Under the pieces are notes generated by a model, which was not told where the DNA came from, ran no database searches, and saw nothing but the letters and a program-made list of their open reading frames with translations. Shown one piece after another: positions 50,907-59,699 of a DNA stretch of 64,000 nt. The position numbers and the translations under genes were made by a program. The DNA comes from an uncultured Paludibaculum sp. (GTDB taxonomy: Bacteria; Acidobacteriota; Terriglobia; Bryobacterales; Bryobacteraceae): assembly GCF_963665245.1 (NCBI RefSeq), contig NZ_OY762267.1, positions 1,240,001 through 1,304,000 on the forward strand, written 5' to 3'. Each line of letters opens with the position of its first letter. The first letter of the stretch is position 1.

Positions 50907-51242
50907 CTACATCTTGCCGCCAGGAGCACGGGCTGCCTTCAGACGTTGCTCCGCCTGCCGGCGGTAGATGGGCAACAGGTGTTCATCCATCCAGGCGAAG
51001 GCTCCCGCCAGTCCCCCTGACTGGTACGCCCGCCCAATGCGAGCCTCCACCTCACTCGGCTCGCCCAACCGGCTAAGGAACTGGTTCGACGTCATCTGCG
51101 TGTAGAGCTCACCGTCCACTTCGCCGCCGTCACGTAAAATCTGCTCCCGAGCGTAAAGACATAGAACCGCATCGCCAATCCACGCATCTCTAAGGACATG
51201 CCGACGTTGGTCGTTTCTGGACACGAATTCTGATCTTGCCAC
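50907..51242 (-). CDS. Short RNase III-fold protein (Mini-III-like)
   Basis: 111 aa. RDAWIGDAVLCLYAREQIL (about residues 18-36) resembles the signature helix of RNase III and Mini-III (GDAV with the metal-binding Asp). The downstream MTSNQFLSRLGEP and GLAGAFAWMDEHLLPIYRRQ fit the remaining helices. The Glu-rich half of the classical RNase III signature is replaced by RDAW. There is no dsRNA-binding domain. It may mature rRNA like Mini-III, or be inactive. It diverges from the sulP-type gene. Confidence 0.55.
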   Translation of the reverse strand: MARSEFVSRNDQRRHVLRDAWIGDAVLCLYAREQILRDGGEVDGELYTQMTSNQFLSRLGEPSEVEARIGRAYQSGGLAGAFAWMDEHLLPIYRRQAEQRLKAARAPGGKM

Positions 51243-51366
51243 ACGCGCTCACCGCTGAGCCAATTGTTAAGAAACCTTAACTTTACAGAATTTGACTGGA
51301 TCGGCTATACTTCGGCTATCCACACCTGGGATCTATCGATCCTATCCTTCGATACAATTTGGCCCG

Positions 51367-52923
51367 ATGAAAGCAAACACAGGAATCACACTCCAACCAA
51401 CTTCAGGCAACCTGTTTCGGTACGACGGTCCTGCCGGGACGGTCGTTTTCCTGGTTGCTTTACCTCTTTGTCTCGGTATCGCTCTGGCCTCCGGAGCCCC
51501 ACTTTTCGCCGGTGTCATCGCTGGGATCGTCGGCGGACTCGTCGTGTCGATCGCGTCGGGTTCGCAGGTGAGCGTGTCCGGACCCGCCGCCGGCCTGACT
51601 GTCATCGTCGCGACCGCCATCCAAAGCCTCGGATCGTTTCAGAACTTCCTGGCCACTGTTGTCCTCGCAGGTGGGTTCCAAATCGTCTTTTCCATCCTGC
51701 GGGCCGGTTCGTTTGGAGATTACGTTCCGCTGTCCGTGATCAAAGGGATGCTGGCCGCCATCGGGCTGGTTATCATCCTCAAACAGATCCCGCACGCACT
51801 GGGCCGCGACGCCGACTACGAAGGCAACTTCTCATTCATGGAGAAGGGGGCCTCCAATACCCTCACCGACATCCTGGAATCGGTGATGTCGTTTTCGCCG
51901 GGCGCCCTGCTCATAACGGCCATCAGCCTGTTGATCCTCATCTTCTGGGACCAGGTGGCCGCCAGCGGGCCCAAGTTCCTCACCTTCATTCCGGCTCCCC
52001 TTCTGGTCGTCGGCGCAGGCATTGGCATGAATCAGTTGTTCCACGCATTCCTCCCTGTGCTGGAACTCACCGATAAGGCCCACCTCGTCTCGTTACCGGT
52101 TTCATCGTCGCTGGGTGATTTTGCGAAACAGTTCATGTTCCCGAACTTCGCGATACTCGCCAACCCACACGCGATCATGACCGCGGCCACCCTGGCCGTC
52201 GTCGGCTCGCTGGAATCACTGCTATCGCTGGAGGCGGGCGACAAGCTCGATCCCTACAAGCGCATCTCACCCCCCAATCGCGAGTTGTTCGCACAAGGCG
52301 CGGGGAACATCGTCTCGGGCCTGATCGGCGGGCTGCCGGTGACCTCCGTGGTGGTCCGCACCTCCGCCAACATTTACTCCGGAGCCCGCACCTGGATCTC
52401 CTCCTTCACGCATGGAGGACTGCTGCTGGTTTCGGCGATGTTCATTCCCGCCCTGCTGAACCTCACCCCCCTCTGCGCGCTCGCCGCCATTCTGCTCGCC
52501 GTCGGATACAAACTCACCAAGATCGACCTCTACAAGAAGCAATACGCATCCGGCTACGCCCAGTTTGTCCCCTTCGTGGTCACAGTGGTCGCTATCGTGT
52601 TCACTGACCTGCTGAAGGGCGTCTTGGTCGGCATGGCCTTCGGCCTCTTCTTCGTCATCCGCTCAAACCACCACAAGGCCTTTGTCGTGGTGAAACAGGA
52701 CAACTGGTATCTCATCCGCTTCAATAAAGACACCACGTTTGTAAACAAAGCCGAGTTGAAGACGCTGCTGCGCTCGATTCCCGATGGTGCCACGTTGCAG
52801 ATCGATGCGACGCGCGCCATCTATATCGACCACGACATCTTCGAAGTGGTAGCCGATTTCGAGAAGTCCGCCGCCTACAAGAACATCGAGATCGAATACC
52901 GCAATTTCGCCTCCGTGCTCTAG
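51367..52923 (+). CDS. SulP-family anion (bicarbonate/sulfate) transporter
   Basis: 518 aa starting at ATG 51367. About ten to twelve spans; SulP features are the start region GTVVFLVALPLCLGIALASG, SVSGPAAGLTVIVATAI, VPLSVIKGMLAAIGL and the conserved VVRTSANIYSGARTWISSF. The C-terminal 90 residues, after VLVGMAFGLFFVIRSN, form a shortened STAS-like domain (GATLQIDATRAIYIDHDIF). With beta-carbonic anhydrase 27 bp downstream, bicarbonate uptake is the likeliest role; SulP-CA pairing of this kind is common. Confidence 0.88.
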   Translation: MKANTGITLQPTSGNLFRYDGPAGTVVFLVALPLCLGIALASGAPLFAGVIAGIVGGLVVSIASGSQVSVSGPAAGLTVIVATAIQSLGSFQNFLATVVLAGGFQIVFSILRAGSFGDYVPLSVIKGMLAAIGLVIILKQIPHALGRDADYEGNFSFMEKGASNTLTDILESVMSFSPGALLITAISLLILIFWDQVAASGPKFLTFIPAPLLVVGAGIGMNQLFHAFLPVLELTDKAHLVSLPVSSSLGDFAKQFMFPNFAILANPHAIMTAATLAVVGSLESLLSLEAGDKLDPYKRISPPNRELFAQGAGNIVSGLIGGLPVTSVVVRTSANIYSGARTWISSFTHGGLLLVSAMFIPALLNLTPLCALAAILLAVGYKLTKIDLYKKQYASGYAQFVPFVVTVVAIVFTDLLKGVLVGMAFGLFFVIRSNHHKAFVVVKQDNWYLIRFNKDTTFVNKAELKTLLRSIPDGATLQIDATRAIYIDHDIFEVVADFEKSAAYKNIEIEYRNFASVL

Positions 52924-52950
52924 GAAAGCCCCCCAAAGGAACTACCAACG

Positions 52951-53604
52951 ATGGAGTCTTACAAAAAACTACTGCTCGCCAACAAGGCGTGGGTGGAAGA
53001 CAAGTTGAACGTCCGGCCCGATTTCTTCCATGCCACCGCGCACGAACAGAACCCGGAGTTCCTGTGGATCGGATGTTCCGATTCACGCGTGCCCGCCGAG
53101 GACATCACTGGCGCCGAACCTGGCGAACTCTTCGTCCACCGCAACATCGCCAACATGGTCATCCACACGGACCTGAATATCCTGAGTGTTATTCAGTACG
53201 CCGTCGAGTACCTGCAGATCCGCCACATCATCGTCTGCGGCCACTACAACTGCGGCGGCGTCAAGAATGCGATGACGCGCCAGGACCTGGGCCTCATCAA
53301 CAAATGGCTGCGCCACATCAAGGATGTCTACCGCATCAATAAGCGCGAACTCGACACCATCGGCGACTTCCAGCAGCGCTACGACCGCATGGTGGAATTG
53401 AACGTCGCCGAGCAGGTGTTGCACGTCGCCGAGACCTCCATCGTGCAGCGCGCCTGGCACAAGGACAACCGCCCGGTAATCCACGGTTGGGTGTACGACG
53501 TCCGCACCGGCTATCTCAAGTCGATCGCCAAGATGGAGCCAGGATCCCCCATGGAAGACGTCTACCAGTATGACTACGGCGGCGACAGCGACGGCAGCCA
53601 CTGA
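52951..53604 (+). CDS. can: Beta-carbonic anhydrase
   Basis: 217 aa. Zinc ligands C42, H98 and C101, with the Asp-Arg dyad D44-R46 (IGCSDSRVP), are all present. [16 protein letters not shown] and [14 protein letters not shown] are classical. It interconverts CO2 and bicarbonate in the cytoplasm, probably using anion delivered by the transporter encoded just upstream. AAAGGAA lies before the ATG. A terminator follows. Confidence 0.95.
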   Translation: MESYKKLLLANKAWVEDKLNVRPDFFHATAHEQNPEFLWIGCSDSRVPAEDITGAEPGELFVHRNIANMVIHTDLNILSVIQYAVEYLQIRHIIVCGHYNCGGVKNAMTRQDLGLINKWLRHIKDVYRINKRELDTIGDFQQRYDRMVELNVAEQVLHVAETSIVQRAWHKDNRPVIHGWVYDVRTGYLKSIAKMEPGSPMEDVYQYDYGGDSDGSH

Positions 53605-53629
53605 TCTCCGCCAGTTGCGTCACTGAAAA

Positions 53630-53674
53630 CCCGGCCCCTGCAATAATCGAATGCAGAGGCCGGGCTTTGTTTTA
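53630..53674 (+). terminator. Terminator after the carbonic anhydrase gene
   Basis: CCCGGCC-C-CTGCA (53630-53642) pairs with TGCAG-A-GGCCGGG (53652-53664), one mismatch, followed by CTTTGTTTT. Confidence 0.8.
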
Positions 53675-53697
53675 TTGGTCCGGCGCGGAAACCCAGC

Positions 53698-55032
53698 ATG
53701 GATAGCGCCCGATCTTCTTCCGTTCACAAGCTGCGCGCCATCCTTCTTGTCAGCTTCAGCGGCCTGCTGGGGCTGCTTCTCTTTTCCGGGTTGGATGGCT
53801 TGGGCGTGCTCGGCCGGCTGCACGATGAAGAGCAGCAGGCACGCCGGGCTTTTCTGGTGCGCAACGCTACCCTGACACAGCTTCGCGCCGGCCTGCTTGA
53901 GTATTGGCAAGCTCTCGACCGCTGCATCGCACAGAACGGCTGGGATGATCCGGGCCGCGACCAGGAGTTCATCCGCCTCTTCTCCGCCGTCGAAGGCGCA
54001 CTCAGTCACTATCCGAACGACGGGCCGGTGGAGGAGCAGAATCTGATCGAACTGCTCCATTCCGCGCTGGATCAGCATCAGGCCGTCGTCCGCGGATTCG
54101 TCGGTCACAGCGACTTGCCGGCCTTGGCCACCGGCAGCATCGTATTAGCCGGGAAAGTACAGATCCTGGAAATCTCCGAGGAGATCAGCCGGGTCAACCG
54201 CCGCATGCTGGAGGAGTCGGGCTACCGCCTGCTGGCCCGCTTCGACACCCTGCAGGGCCGCCTGCGCACTCTGTTGCTGGTCACGTTGCTCTCCGGGTTG
54301 CTGCTGGCCGCTGGTAGTTTCCTCTACATCGCCCGTCTGGAGCGCGAGGTGGACGAACGTTCGTTTGAACTCGGCCAGTTGTCCTCCCGCCTCGTCCAGG
54401 CCCATGAAGAGGAGCGGCGCTCCATCTCGCGGGAGCTACATGACGAAGTGGGCCAGTCGCTCGGCGCCCTGCTGGTGGATGCGGGACGCCTCGGATCTCT
54501 GGTGCCGGAGCAGGACGAACAAGCGCGCGGCTACGTCGCCCATATCAAGTCGGTGGCGGAACGCACGCTGCAATCCGTGCGAAACATCGCCCTGCTGTTG
54601 CGGCCCTCCATGCTTGACGATTTAGGGCTCGTTCCGGCCCTCGAATGGCAGGCCCGCGAAGTCTCCCGCCATGGAGAGATGGAGGTGGAAGTCCATGCCG
54701 ACGACCTGCCGGATGACCTTCCCGACGACCAGAAGACCTGTATCTACCGCGTCGTCCAGGAGGCCTTGAACAATGCGGCCCGCCACGCCGCCGCCCGCCA
54801 GGCAACCGTCACGCTCCACTACCGCGACGACAAACTCGAGCTCATCGTCGCCGACGACGGCCGCGGTTTCGAACCCAAAACCACCCGGGGCATGGGGATT
54901 CTCGGCATGGATGAACGGGTCAAACGCCTGGGCGGTTCGCTCTCCATTCAATCCACACCAGGCAACGGTACAACCCTGCGCGCGGAGCTACCCTGGCGGC
55001 GGCCGGAAGGCCCGGCGAAACCTGTAGACTAA
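53698..55032 (+). CDS. NarX/UhpB-type sensor histidine kinase
   Basis: 444 aa. Two spans (about 13-33 and 192-211) bracket a helical periplasmic sensor of about 155 residues. A coiled stretch leads to a HisKA_3 domain with phospho-acceptor H248 in SISRELHDEVGQSLGALL, and an HATPase domain with QEALNNAARHA (N box), VADDGRGFEP and GMGILGMDERVKRLGG. The sensor domain resembles no ligand-binding family that I can name. The response regulator starts 5 bp after its stop. Confidence 0.92.
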   Translation: MDSARSSSVHKLRAILLVSFSGLLGLLLFSGLDGLGVLGRLHDEEQQARRAFLVRNATLTQLRAGLLEYWQALDRCIAQNGWDDPGRDQEFIRLFSAVEGALSHYPNDGPVEEQNLIELLHSALDQHQAVVRGFVGHSDLPALATGSIVLAGKVQILEISEEISRVNRRMLEESGYRLLARFDTLQGRLRTLLLVTLLSGLLLAAGSFLYIARLEREVDERSFELGQLSSRLVQAHEEERRSISRELHDEVGQSLGALLVDAGRLGSLVPEQDEQARGYVAHIKSVAERTLQSVRNIALLLRPSMLDDLGLVPALEWQAREVSRHGEMEVEVHADDLPDDLPDDQKTCIYRVVQEALNNAARHAAARQATVTLHYRDDKLELIVADDGRGFEPKTTRGMGILGMDERVKRLGGSLSIQSTPGNGTTLRAELPWRRPEGPAKPVD

Positions 55033-55037
55033 CGACG

Positions 55038-55688
55038 ATGGCGAGCATACGAGTCCTGTTGGCCGACGACCACAAACTCATGCGTTCCGGCCTGCGGCTG
55101 CTGGTGGAGCAACAGCCCGAGTTCCGCGTAGTGGGCGAAGCGGGCGACGGCCGCCAGGCCGTGGCGCTGGCCATGGAGTTGAAGCCCGACATTGCCGTGC
55201 TCGACATCGGCATGCCCGAGTTGAACGGCATCGAAGCCGCCCGACAGATCACTGAGCAACTGCCCGAGACCGCCGTGGTCATTCTCAGCATGCACTCGGA
55301 CGAGTCCTACGTGTTGCGCGCCCTGAAGGCCGGGGCCCGCGGTTACCTGCTTAAGGACTCCGCCGAAGCGGATCTGGCCCAAGCCATACTGGCGGTCCGG
55401 GAAGGCAAGTCCTTCTTCAGCCCTGCCGTTAGTCAAGTCCTGCTGGAGGACTACCTCCGCAAGCTGCGCAAAACCGGGGCCGAAGACTCGTACGAGTTGC
55501 TTTCACCCAGGGAACGGGAGATCCTGCAACTCGTGGCCGAGGGCAAGTCCAGCAAAGAAGTGGCGAATCTGCTGAACCTGAGCGTCTACACCGTGGAGAC
55601 CCACCGCGCCAACCTGATGAGGAAGCTCAACCTCAAGAGCATGCCCGAACTCATCCTCTACGCCGTGCGCAAGGGCGTCATTTCCTGA
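55038..55688 (+). CDS. NarL/LuxR-family response regulator
   Basis: 216 aa. Receiver domain: acidic D10/D11, phospho-acceptor D56 (VLDIGMPEL), the Thr/Ser position VVILSMHS and Lys in YLLKDSAEA. C-terminal LuxR HTH: LSPREREILQLVAEGKSSKE and LSVYTVETHRANLMRKL. It is the cognate partner of the kinase upstream. Targets cannot be inferred; the adjacent htrA is a possible one, having 113 bp of upstream DNA. Confidence 0.94.
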   Translation: MASIRVLLADDHKLMRSGLRLLVEQQPEFRVVGEAGDGRQAVALAMELKPDIAVLDIGMPELNGIEAARQITEQLPETAVVILSMHSDESYVLRALKAGARGYLLKDSAEADLAQAILAVREGKSFFSPAVSQVLLEDYLRKLRKTGAEDSYELLSPREREILQLVAEGKSSKEVANLLNLSVYTVETHRANLMRKLNLKSMPELILYAVRKGVIS

Positions 55689-55801
55689 TTTTTCTTCTGT
55701 TTACGAGTATCCCTGAACGTCGGTGATGGAAATACCAAGTCTCCGGGAGACCCCGGTCGTCCGCCTGCCGCGTCTCAAGAGCAGGAAGGAGACTCCGAAA
55801 C

Positions 55802-57268
55802 ATGATGAAGAATTGGAAAAATCGAACCGGTCTAGCTGTCGTATTTGCGTCGGCCCTGGTCCTGGGCGGCCTCGGAACTGCATACGCGTCCAAGGTTCTG
55901 GCTTCGTCCAACCCGCCCGCAACCCTCAAACTGGCCGATGCCAACGAAGGCCCCAGTAGACTGAGCTTTGCGCCGATCGTCAAGAGGGCCTACCCAACCG
56001 TGGTCAACATCTCGTCATCTAAGGTGGTCCGCACTCCGACAAGTATGTCTGGCGCGATGCCCATGGATCCGTTCTTCGAGCAGTTCTTTGGCCGCGGCTT
56101 TGGCGGACGCGCGATCCCGAAAGAGCGGCGGGAGCAGAGCCTCGGCTCCGGGGTCATTGTCAGCCCCGAAGGCTATATCATTACCAACAATCACGTCGTC
56201 GACGGCGCCACCGACGTCAAAGTGATGCTATCGGACAAGCGCGAACTGAAGGCACGCGTCGTAGGAACCGACGCGAAGACTGACGTCGCTGTACTGAAAG
56301 TGGACGCCGGCAGCCTGCCCTACATCACCATCGCCGATTCCGCCAAGGTACAGGTAGGAGATTTCGCCCTCGCCATCGGCAATCCCTTCGGCGTCGGCCA
56401 GACCGTCACCATGGGCATCGTCAGCGCCACCGGACGCGGCAATCTCGGCATTGAAGACTATGAGGACTTTATCCAGACCGACGCCCCCATCAACCCGGGC
56501 AACTCGGGCGGCGCACTGGTGAACGAACGTGGGGAGCTGGTGGGCATCAACACCGCCATCTTGTCCCACGGCTCCGGAGGGAACCAGGGCATTGGTTTCG
56601 CCATTCCTTCGAATCTCGTCCGCCAGGTGATGGACAGCATCCTGAAGGATGGCAAAGTGACCCGTGCCTATCTGGGGATCGTGCCCCAGGACGTGACTCC
56701 AGCCATGATGCAGGCCTTCAACGTCAAGGACAGCCGGGGTGCCCTGGTAGGTGACGTGACCGCCGACGGCCCCGCGGCCAAGAGCGGATTGCAGAAAGGC
56801 GACATCATCACGGAAGTGAATGGCGCGCCCATCGACGACAGCAACCAGTTGCGGAACAGGATCTCGATGATGCCGGTCGACTCCCAGGCCAAGCTGAAGG
56901 TCCTGCGCGATGGCGTGGAGAAGAGCATCACCGTGACCCTCGGTGCGCTGCCGACAAGGGAAGAGCGCGCCTCCAACGACAAGCCCGGCGGCGACTCCAA
57001 TCTGAACGGCATCCAGGTGGAGAATCTCACGGCCAATGCGGCCCGCGAACTCGGGATCTCCCCCAACACCCAGGGCGTTGTGGTTTCCGACGTCGATCCT
57101 GACAGCCCGGCGGCCGATTCTGGTCTTCGGCCCGGGGACATCATCCAGGAAGTGAACCGGCAACCCGTGCGGAATGTAGCTGATTTCAACCGCGCGGTCC
57201 AGAAGTCGGGCAAGAATCCTCTTCTCCTCGTGAACCGTGGAGGCAACACCCTGTACGTGGCGGTGTAG
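55802..57268 (+). CDS. HtrA/DegP-family periplasmic serine protease
   Basis: 488 aa. A signal anchor or signal peptide (LAVVFASALVLGGLGTAYAS) is followed by a trypsin-like domain with triad H131 (NNHVVDG), D161 (TDVAVLKVD) and S235 (GNSGGAL). Two PDZ domains follow (PAAKSGLQKGDIITEVNGAP; PAADSGLRPGDIIQEVNRQP). It should degrade or refold damaged envelope proteins. GGAAGGAG precedes the ATG. A 13-bp palindrome GTCTCC-G-GGAGAC at 55739-55751 lies in the promoter region. Confidence 0.95.
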   Translation: MMKNWKNRTGLAVVFASALVLGGLGTAYASKVLASSNPPATLKLADANEGPSRLSFAPIVKRAYPTVVNISSSKVVRTPTSMSGAMPMDPFFEQFFGRGFGGRAIPKERREQSLGSGVIVSPEGYIITNNHVVDGATDVKVMLSDKRELKARVVGTDAKTDVAVLKVDAGSLPYITIADSAKVQVGDFALAIGNPFGVGQTVTMGIVSATGRGNLGIEDYEDFIQTDAPINPGNSGGALVNERGELVGINTAILSHGSGGNQGIGFAIPSNLVRQVMDSILKDGKVTRAYLGIVPQDVTPAMMQAFNVKDSRGALVGDVTADGPAAKSGLQKGDIITEVNGAPIDDSNQLRNRISMMPVDSQAKLKVLRDGVEKSITVTLGALPTREERASNDKPGGDSNLNGIQVENLTANAARELGISPNTQGVVVSDVDPDSPAADSGLRPGDIIQEVNRQPVRNVADFNRAVQKSGKNPLLLVNRGGNTLYVAV

Positions 57269-57292
57269 CTCGAAGCAAGCCTGATACTCCTC

Positions 57293-57326
57293 CCGCCGGT
57301 CTCCTTGTGGGACCGGCGGTTTTCTT
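57293..57326 (+). terminator. Terminator after htrA
   Basis: CCGCCGGTC (57293-57301) pairs perfectly with GACCGGCGG (57311-57319), then TTTTCTTT. Confidence 0.85.
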
Positions 57327-57402
57327 TGGGCGGGGCTCTCGTTTGAGCGGTCCCGGGGTGGCTGAAACCGGACCGCCACCCAGCGGTCGCGCGGAAGGAA
57401 CC

Positions 57403-57411
57403 TGTTATACT
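57403..57411 (+). promoter_or_regulatory. Extended -10 promoter of the RRM gene
   Basis: TG-T-TATACT is an extended -10 element with no good -35. The start near 57418 would leave a leader of about 85 nt before the TTG start, as is usual for cold-responsive RNA-binding proteins. Confidence 0.45.
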
Positions 57412-57502
57412 GAGATTGCTACTTGATTGTGCCGCAGAACCGGCCGAGATCCGTCCCGCCCCGTCGAGCCCGCCTTCAACTAGTCGACTGCAAGGAGTTA
57501 AC

Positions 57503-57805
57503 TTGAAGAATATTTTCGTCGGTAACCTGGATTTCGGCGCTTCCGAAGAGTCCATTCGCACCCTGTTTTCGTCGTACGGCAACGTCGACCGCGTTAGCAT
57601 TGTCACCGATCGTGAGACTGGCCGCTCCCGCGGCTTTGCCTTTGTGGAAATGAGCGATTCCGGCGAAGCCGATCGCGCCATTGACGCTTTGAACGGCTAC
57701 AACATGGGCGGTCGCGCCCTCAACGTCAACGAAGCCCGTCCGAAGACCAACAGCGGCGGCGGCGGTGGTGGTGGCTATCGTCAACGTCGCGAACCCCGCT
57801 GGTAG
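57503..57805 (+). CDS. Single-RRM RNA-binding protein
   Basis: 100 aa. RNP2 is IFVGNL at the very start and RNP1 is RGFAFVEM (about residues 44-51); a Gly-rich, Arg-containing tail follows (SGGGGGGGYRQRREPRW). The start is TTG (57503), with AAGGAG 5 nt upstream; this gives the canonical KNIFVGNLDF start. The family in bacteria acts as RNA chaperone, often in the cold. The long leader may regulate translation. Confidence 0.9.
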   Translation: MKNIFVGNLDFGASEESIRTLFSSYGNVDRVSIVTDRETGRSRGFAFVEMSDSGEADRAIDALNGYNMGGRALNVNEARPKTNSGGGGGGGYRQRREPRW

Positions 57806-57835
57806 TTCTCAATCTCATTAGAAAGGGAGTCCCCT

Positions 57836-58048
57836 TTGGCTCAAAGATCGCGAACGACATTTACGAAACGACAAAAAGAACAAGCCCGCGCTGAAAAGCA
57901 GCGCGACAAGGCGGCCAAGCGCCTCCAGCGTAAGGAGGACACGGACCGTCCGAGCCCACTGGAAGAGGAGATCCCTCTCCTGCACGGACCCGTTCTGGTT
58001 TCGGATTTCGACGACAGCGATTCAGATACTGAGGGCGCCAAGGCCTAA
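57836..58048 (+). CDS. 70-aa bipolar charged protein downstream of the RRM gene
   Basis: Starts at TTG (57836), with AAGGGAG 8 nt upstream. Residues 1-35 are strongly basic (TFTKRQKEQARAEKQRDKAA), residues 36-70 acidic (EEEIPLL, SDFDDSDSDTEG). It lies 30 bp after the RRM gene, before a terminator, so the two are co-transcribed. Basic helix plus acidic tail could bind RNA or the ribosome. Family not named. Confidence 0.7.
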   Translation: MAQRSRTTFTKRQKEQARAEKQRDKAAKRLQRKEDTDRPSPLEEEIPLLHGPVLVSDFDDSDSDTEGAKA

Positions 58049-58076
58049 CGGCTTTCACCCAAACCCTGGCCCAACA

Positions 58077-58118
58077 CGGCGCGCTGCCCCTCTCGGGGTG
58101 CGCGCCGTTCTCATTCTG
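58077..58118 (+). terminator. Terminator of the RRM operon
   Basis: CGGCGCGC (58077-58084) pairs with GCGCGCCG (58100-58107); inner CCCC/GGGG extend the stem; TTCTCATTCT follows. Confidence 0.8.
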
Positions 58119-58159
58119 GATCTCTGCGTTCACAATCCCGCCCGCCTTTGCCCGCTCTC

Positions 58160-59695
58160 ATGGAGTTGTCCCTCATGAATGGCGCCGAATGCCTCCTCCG
58201 CACCCTGCTCGCCAACGGAATCGATCTGTGCCTGATGAATCCCGGCACCTCCGAGATGCAGTTCGTCGCCGCGCTCGATCGGGTACCCGGCATGCGCGGC
58301 GTCCTTTGTTTGCAGGAAGGGGTCTGCTCCGGCGCGGCTGACGGCTACGCGCGCATGACCGGCCGGCCCGCCGCCACTCTGCTGCACCTCGGGCCCGGCC
58401 TTGCCAACGGCCTCTCCAATTTCCACAACGCCCGCAAAGCCCGTTCACCCATCCTCAACATTGTCGGCGAACACTCCACTCAGCACCTGCGCTACGACGC
58501 TCCGCTGACGGCCGACGTCGAGGCCTTCGCCCGGCCCGTCTCCGGTTGGGTTCGAACGCTCGCTTTCGCTGGGAACATGGGCGCGGTGGCCGCCCAGGCC
58601 ATCCGGGCCGCCTATGGTCCGCCCGGACAGGTGGCCAGCCTCATCATTCCGGCTGACCACTCCTGGAGCCCGGCGGGCGCCCCTGGCCCCGCGGTCCAGA
58701 AACCCACGCGCGCCGTTCCGTCGGTTGACCGCATCCGCACCATCCTGAACGAACCCGGCGTTGCCTTGCTGCTGGGCGGTTCGGCTCTCTCGGAACAGGG
58801 CTTGCTTGCCGCGTCTCGGCTGGGCATACCTGTGTTCCTCAATCGCAACAGCGGACGAATCCCGCGCGGCGCTCCCTGGTCACCCGCCCAACGTGTGCCC
58901 TATTTTCCGGAACTGGCCGAAGCCCTGCTGGCCGGCATCCGGCACATGATTCTGGTCGAGGCTGAGGCACCCGTATCGTTCTTCGGCTATCCCAACCGCC
59001 GCAGCACCATGGCGCCCGAGGACTGCGTCTTTCACACACTCGCGGCGCAGAACGAAGACGGTGTGGCCGCACTGGAGGCGCTCGGCGCCGGCTTCCCCGC
59101 CCCTGCACTGCCCCGCCCGGCGCCATTGAAACTCCCTGCCGACGGCCCGCTCACACCCGACACCATCGGCGCCGCCATCGCGGCCCTCCTGCCCGAAAAC
59201 GCCATCGTCTCCGACGAAATGGTCTCCAGCAGCGAACCCGTCCATTTACACCTGGAACGCGCACCGGCACATGACCTTCTACCGGTCACCGGCGGTTCCA
59301 TCGGCCAGGGACTGCCGGTCGCCGTCGGCGCGGCACTGGCCTGCCCCGATCGCAAAGTGATCGCGCTGGAGGCCGACGGCAGCGGTCTCTACACGCCACA
59401 GTCCCTCTGGACCATGGCCCGCGAGCACCTGGACGTCACCGTCGTCATCTTCGCCAACCGCCGCTACCGCATTCTCGACGTCGAGATGAAGCGCACCGGC
59501 ACAACCGTCATCGGACCGCGTGCCGATGAACTCGTCGACCTGACGAGACCGGACATCGACTGGCGGAAACTGGGCGAATCCTTCGGCGTGGAGTCGGTTA
59601 GTGCCACGTCCACATCGGAATTTGTCGATCACTTGCGCGCGGCCATGAACCGCAAGGGCCCGTTCCTCATCGAAGCGGTCCTGGCGTGCGAGTAG
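58160..59695 (+). CDS. ThDP-dependent enzyme, acetolactate synthase-like
   Basis: 511 aa with the three-domain layout of IlvB/benzoylformate decarboxylase. The N-terminal domain has FVAALDRVPGMRGVLCLQEG, with the ThDP-activating Glu in LQEG, and HLGPGLANGLSNFHNA. The C-terminal domain has EADGSGLYTPQSLW (GDG-type ThDP motif, here ADG) and FANRRY in place of NN. It is shorter than true acetolactate synthase (about 560-590), and no small subunit is nearby, so a 2-oxo-acid decarboxylase or related lyase is likelier. ATG at 58160 is used; TTG 58148 and ATG 58175 are alternatives. Confidence 0.82.
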   Translation: MELSLMNGAECLLRTLLANGIDLCLMNPGTSEMQFVAALDRVPGMRGVLCLQEGVCSGAADGYARMTGRPAATLLHLGPGLANGLSNFHNARKARSPILNIVGEHSTQHLRYDAPLTADVEAFARPVSGWVRTLAFAGNMGAVAAQAIRAAYGPPGQVASLIIPADHSWSPAGAPGPAVQKPTRAVPSVDRIRTILNEPGVALLLGGSALSEQGLLAASRLGIPVFLNRNSGRIPRGAPWSPAQRVPYFPELAEALLAGIRHMILVEAEAPVSFFGYPNRRSTMAPEDCVFHTLAAQNEDGVAALEALGAGFPAPALPRPAPLKLPADGPLTPDTIGAAIAALLPENAIVSDEMVSSSEPVHLHLERAPAHDLLPVTGGSIGQGLPVAVGAALACPDRKVIALEADGSGLYTPQSLWTMAREHLDVTVVIFANRRYRILDVEMKRTGTTVIGPRADELVDLTRPDIDWRKLGESFGVESVSATSTSEFVDHLRAAMNRKGPFLIEAVLACE

Positions 59696-59699
59696 TTAC

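Noticed and set aside
50250..51020. 256-codon plus-strand frame
   Set aside because: Arg-rich, no motif, runs across the better-supported 60-aa membrane protein and the RNase III-like gene.
51266..51281. GTTAAG-AAAC-CTTAAC inverted repeat upstream of the SulP gene
   Set aside because: Six-base arms are too short to separate from chance, and no promoter hexamers flank it convincingly.
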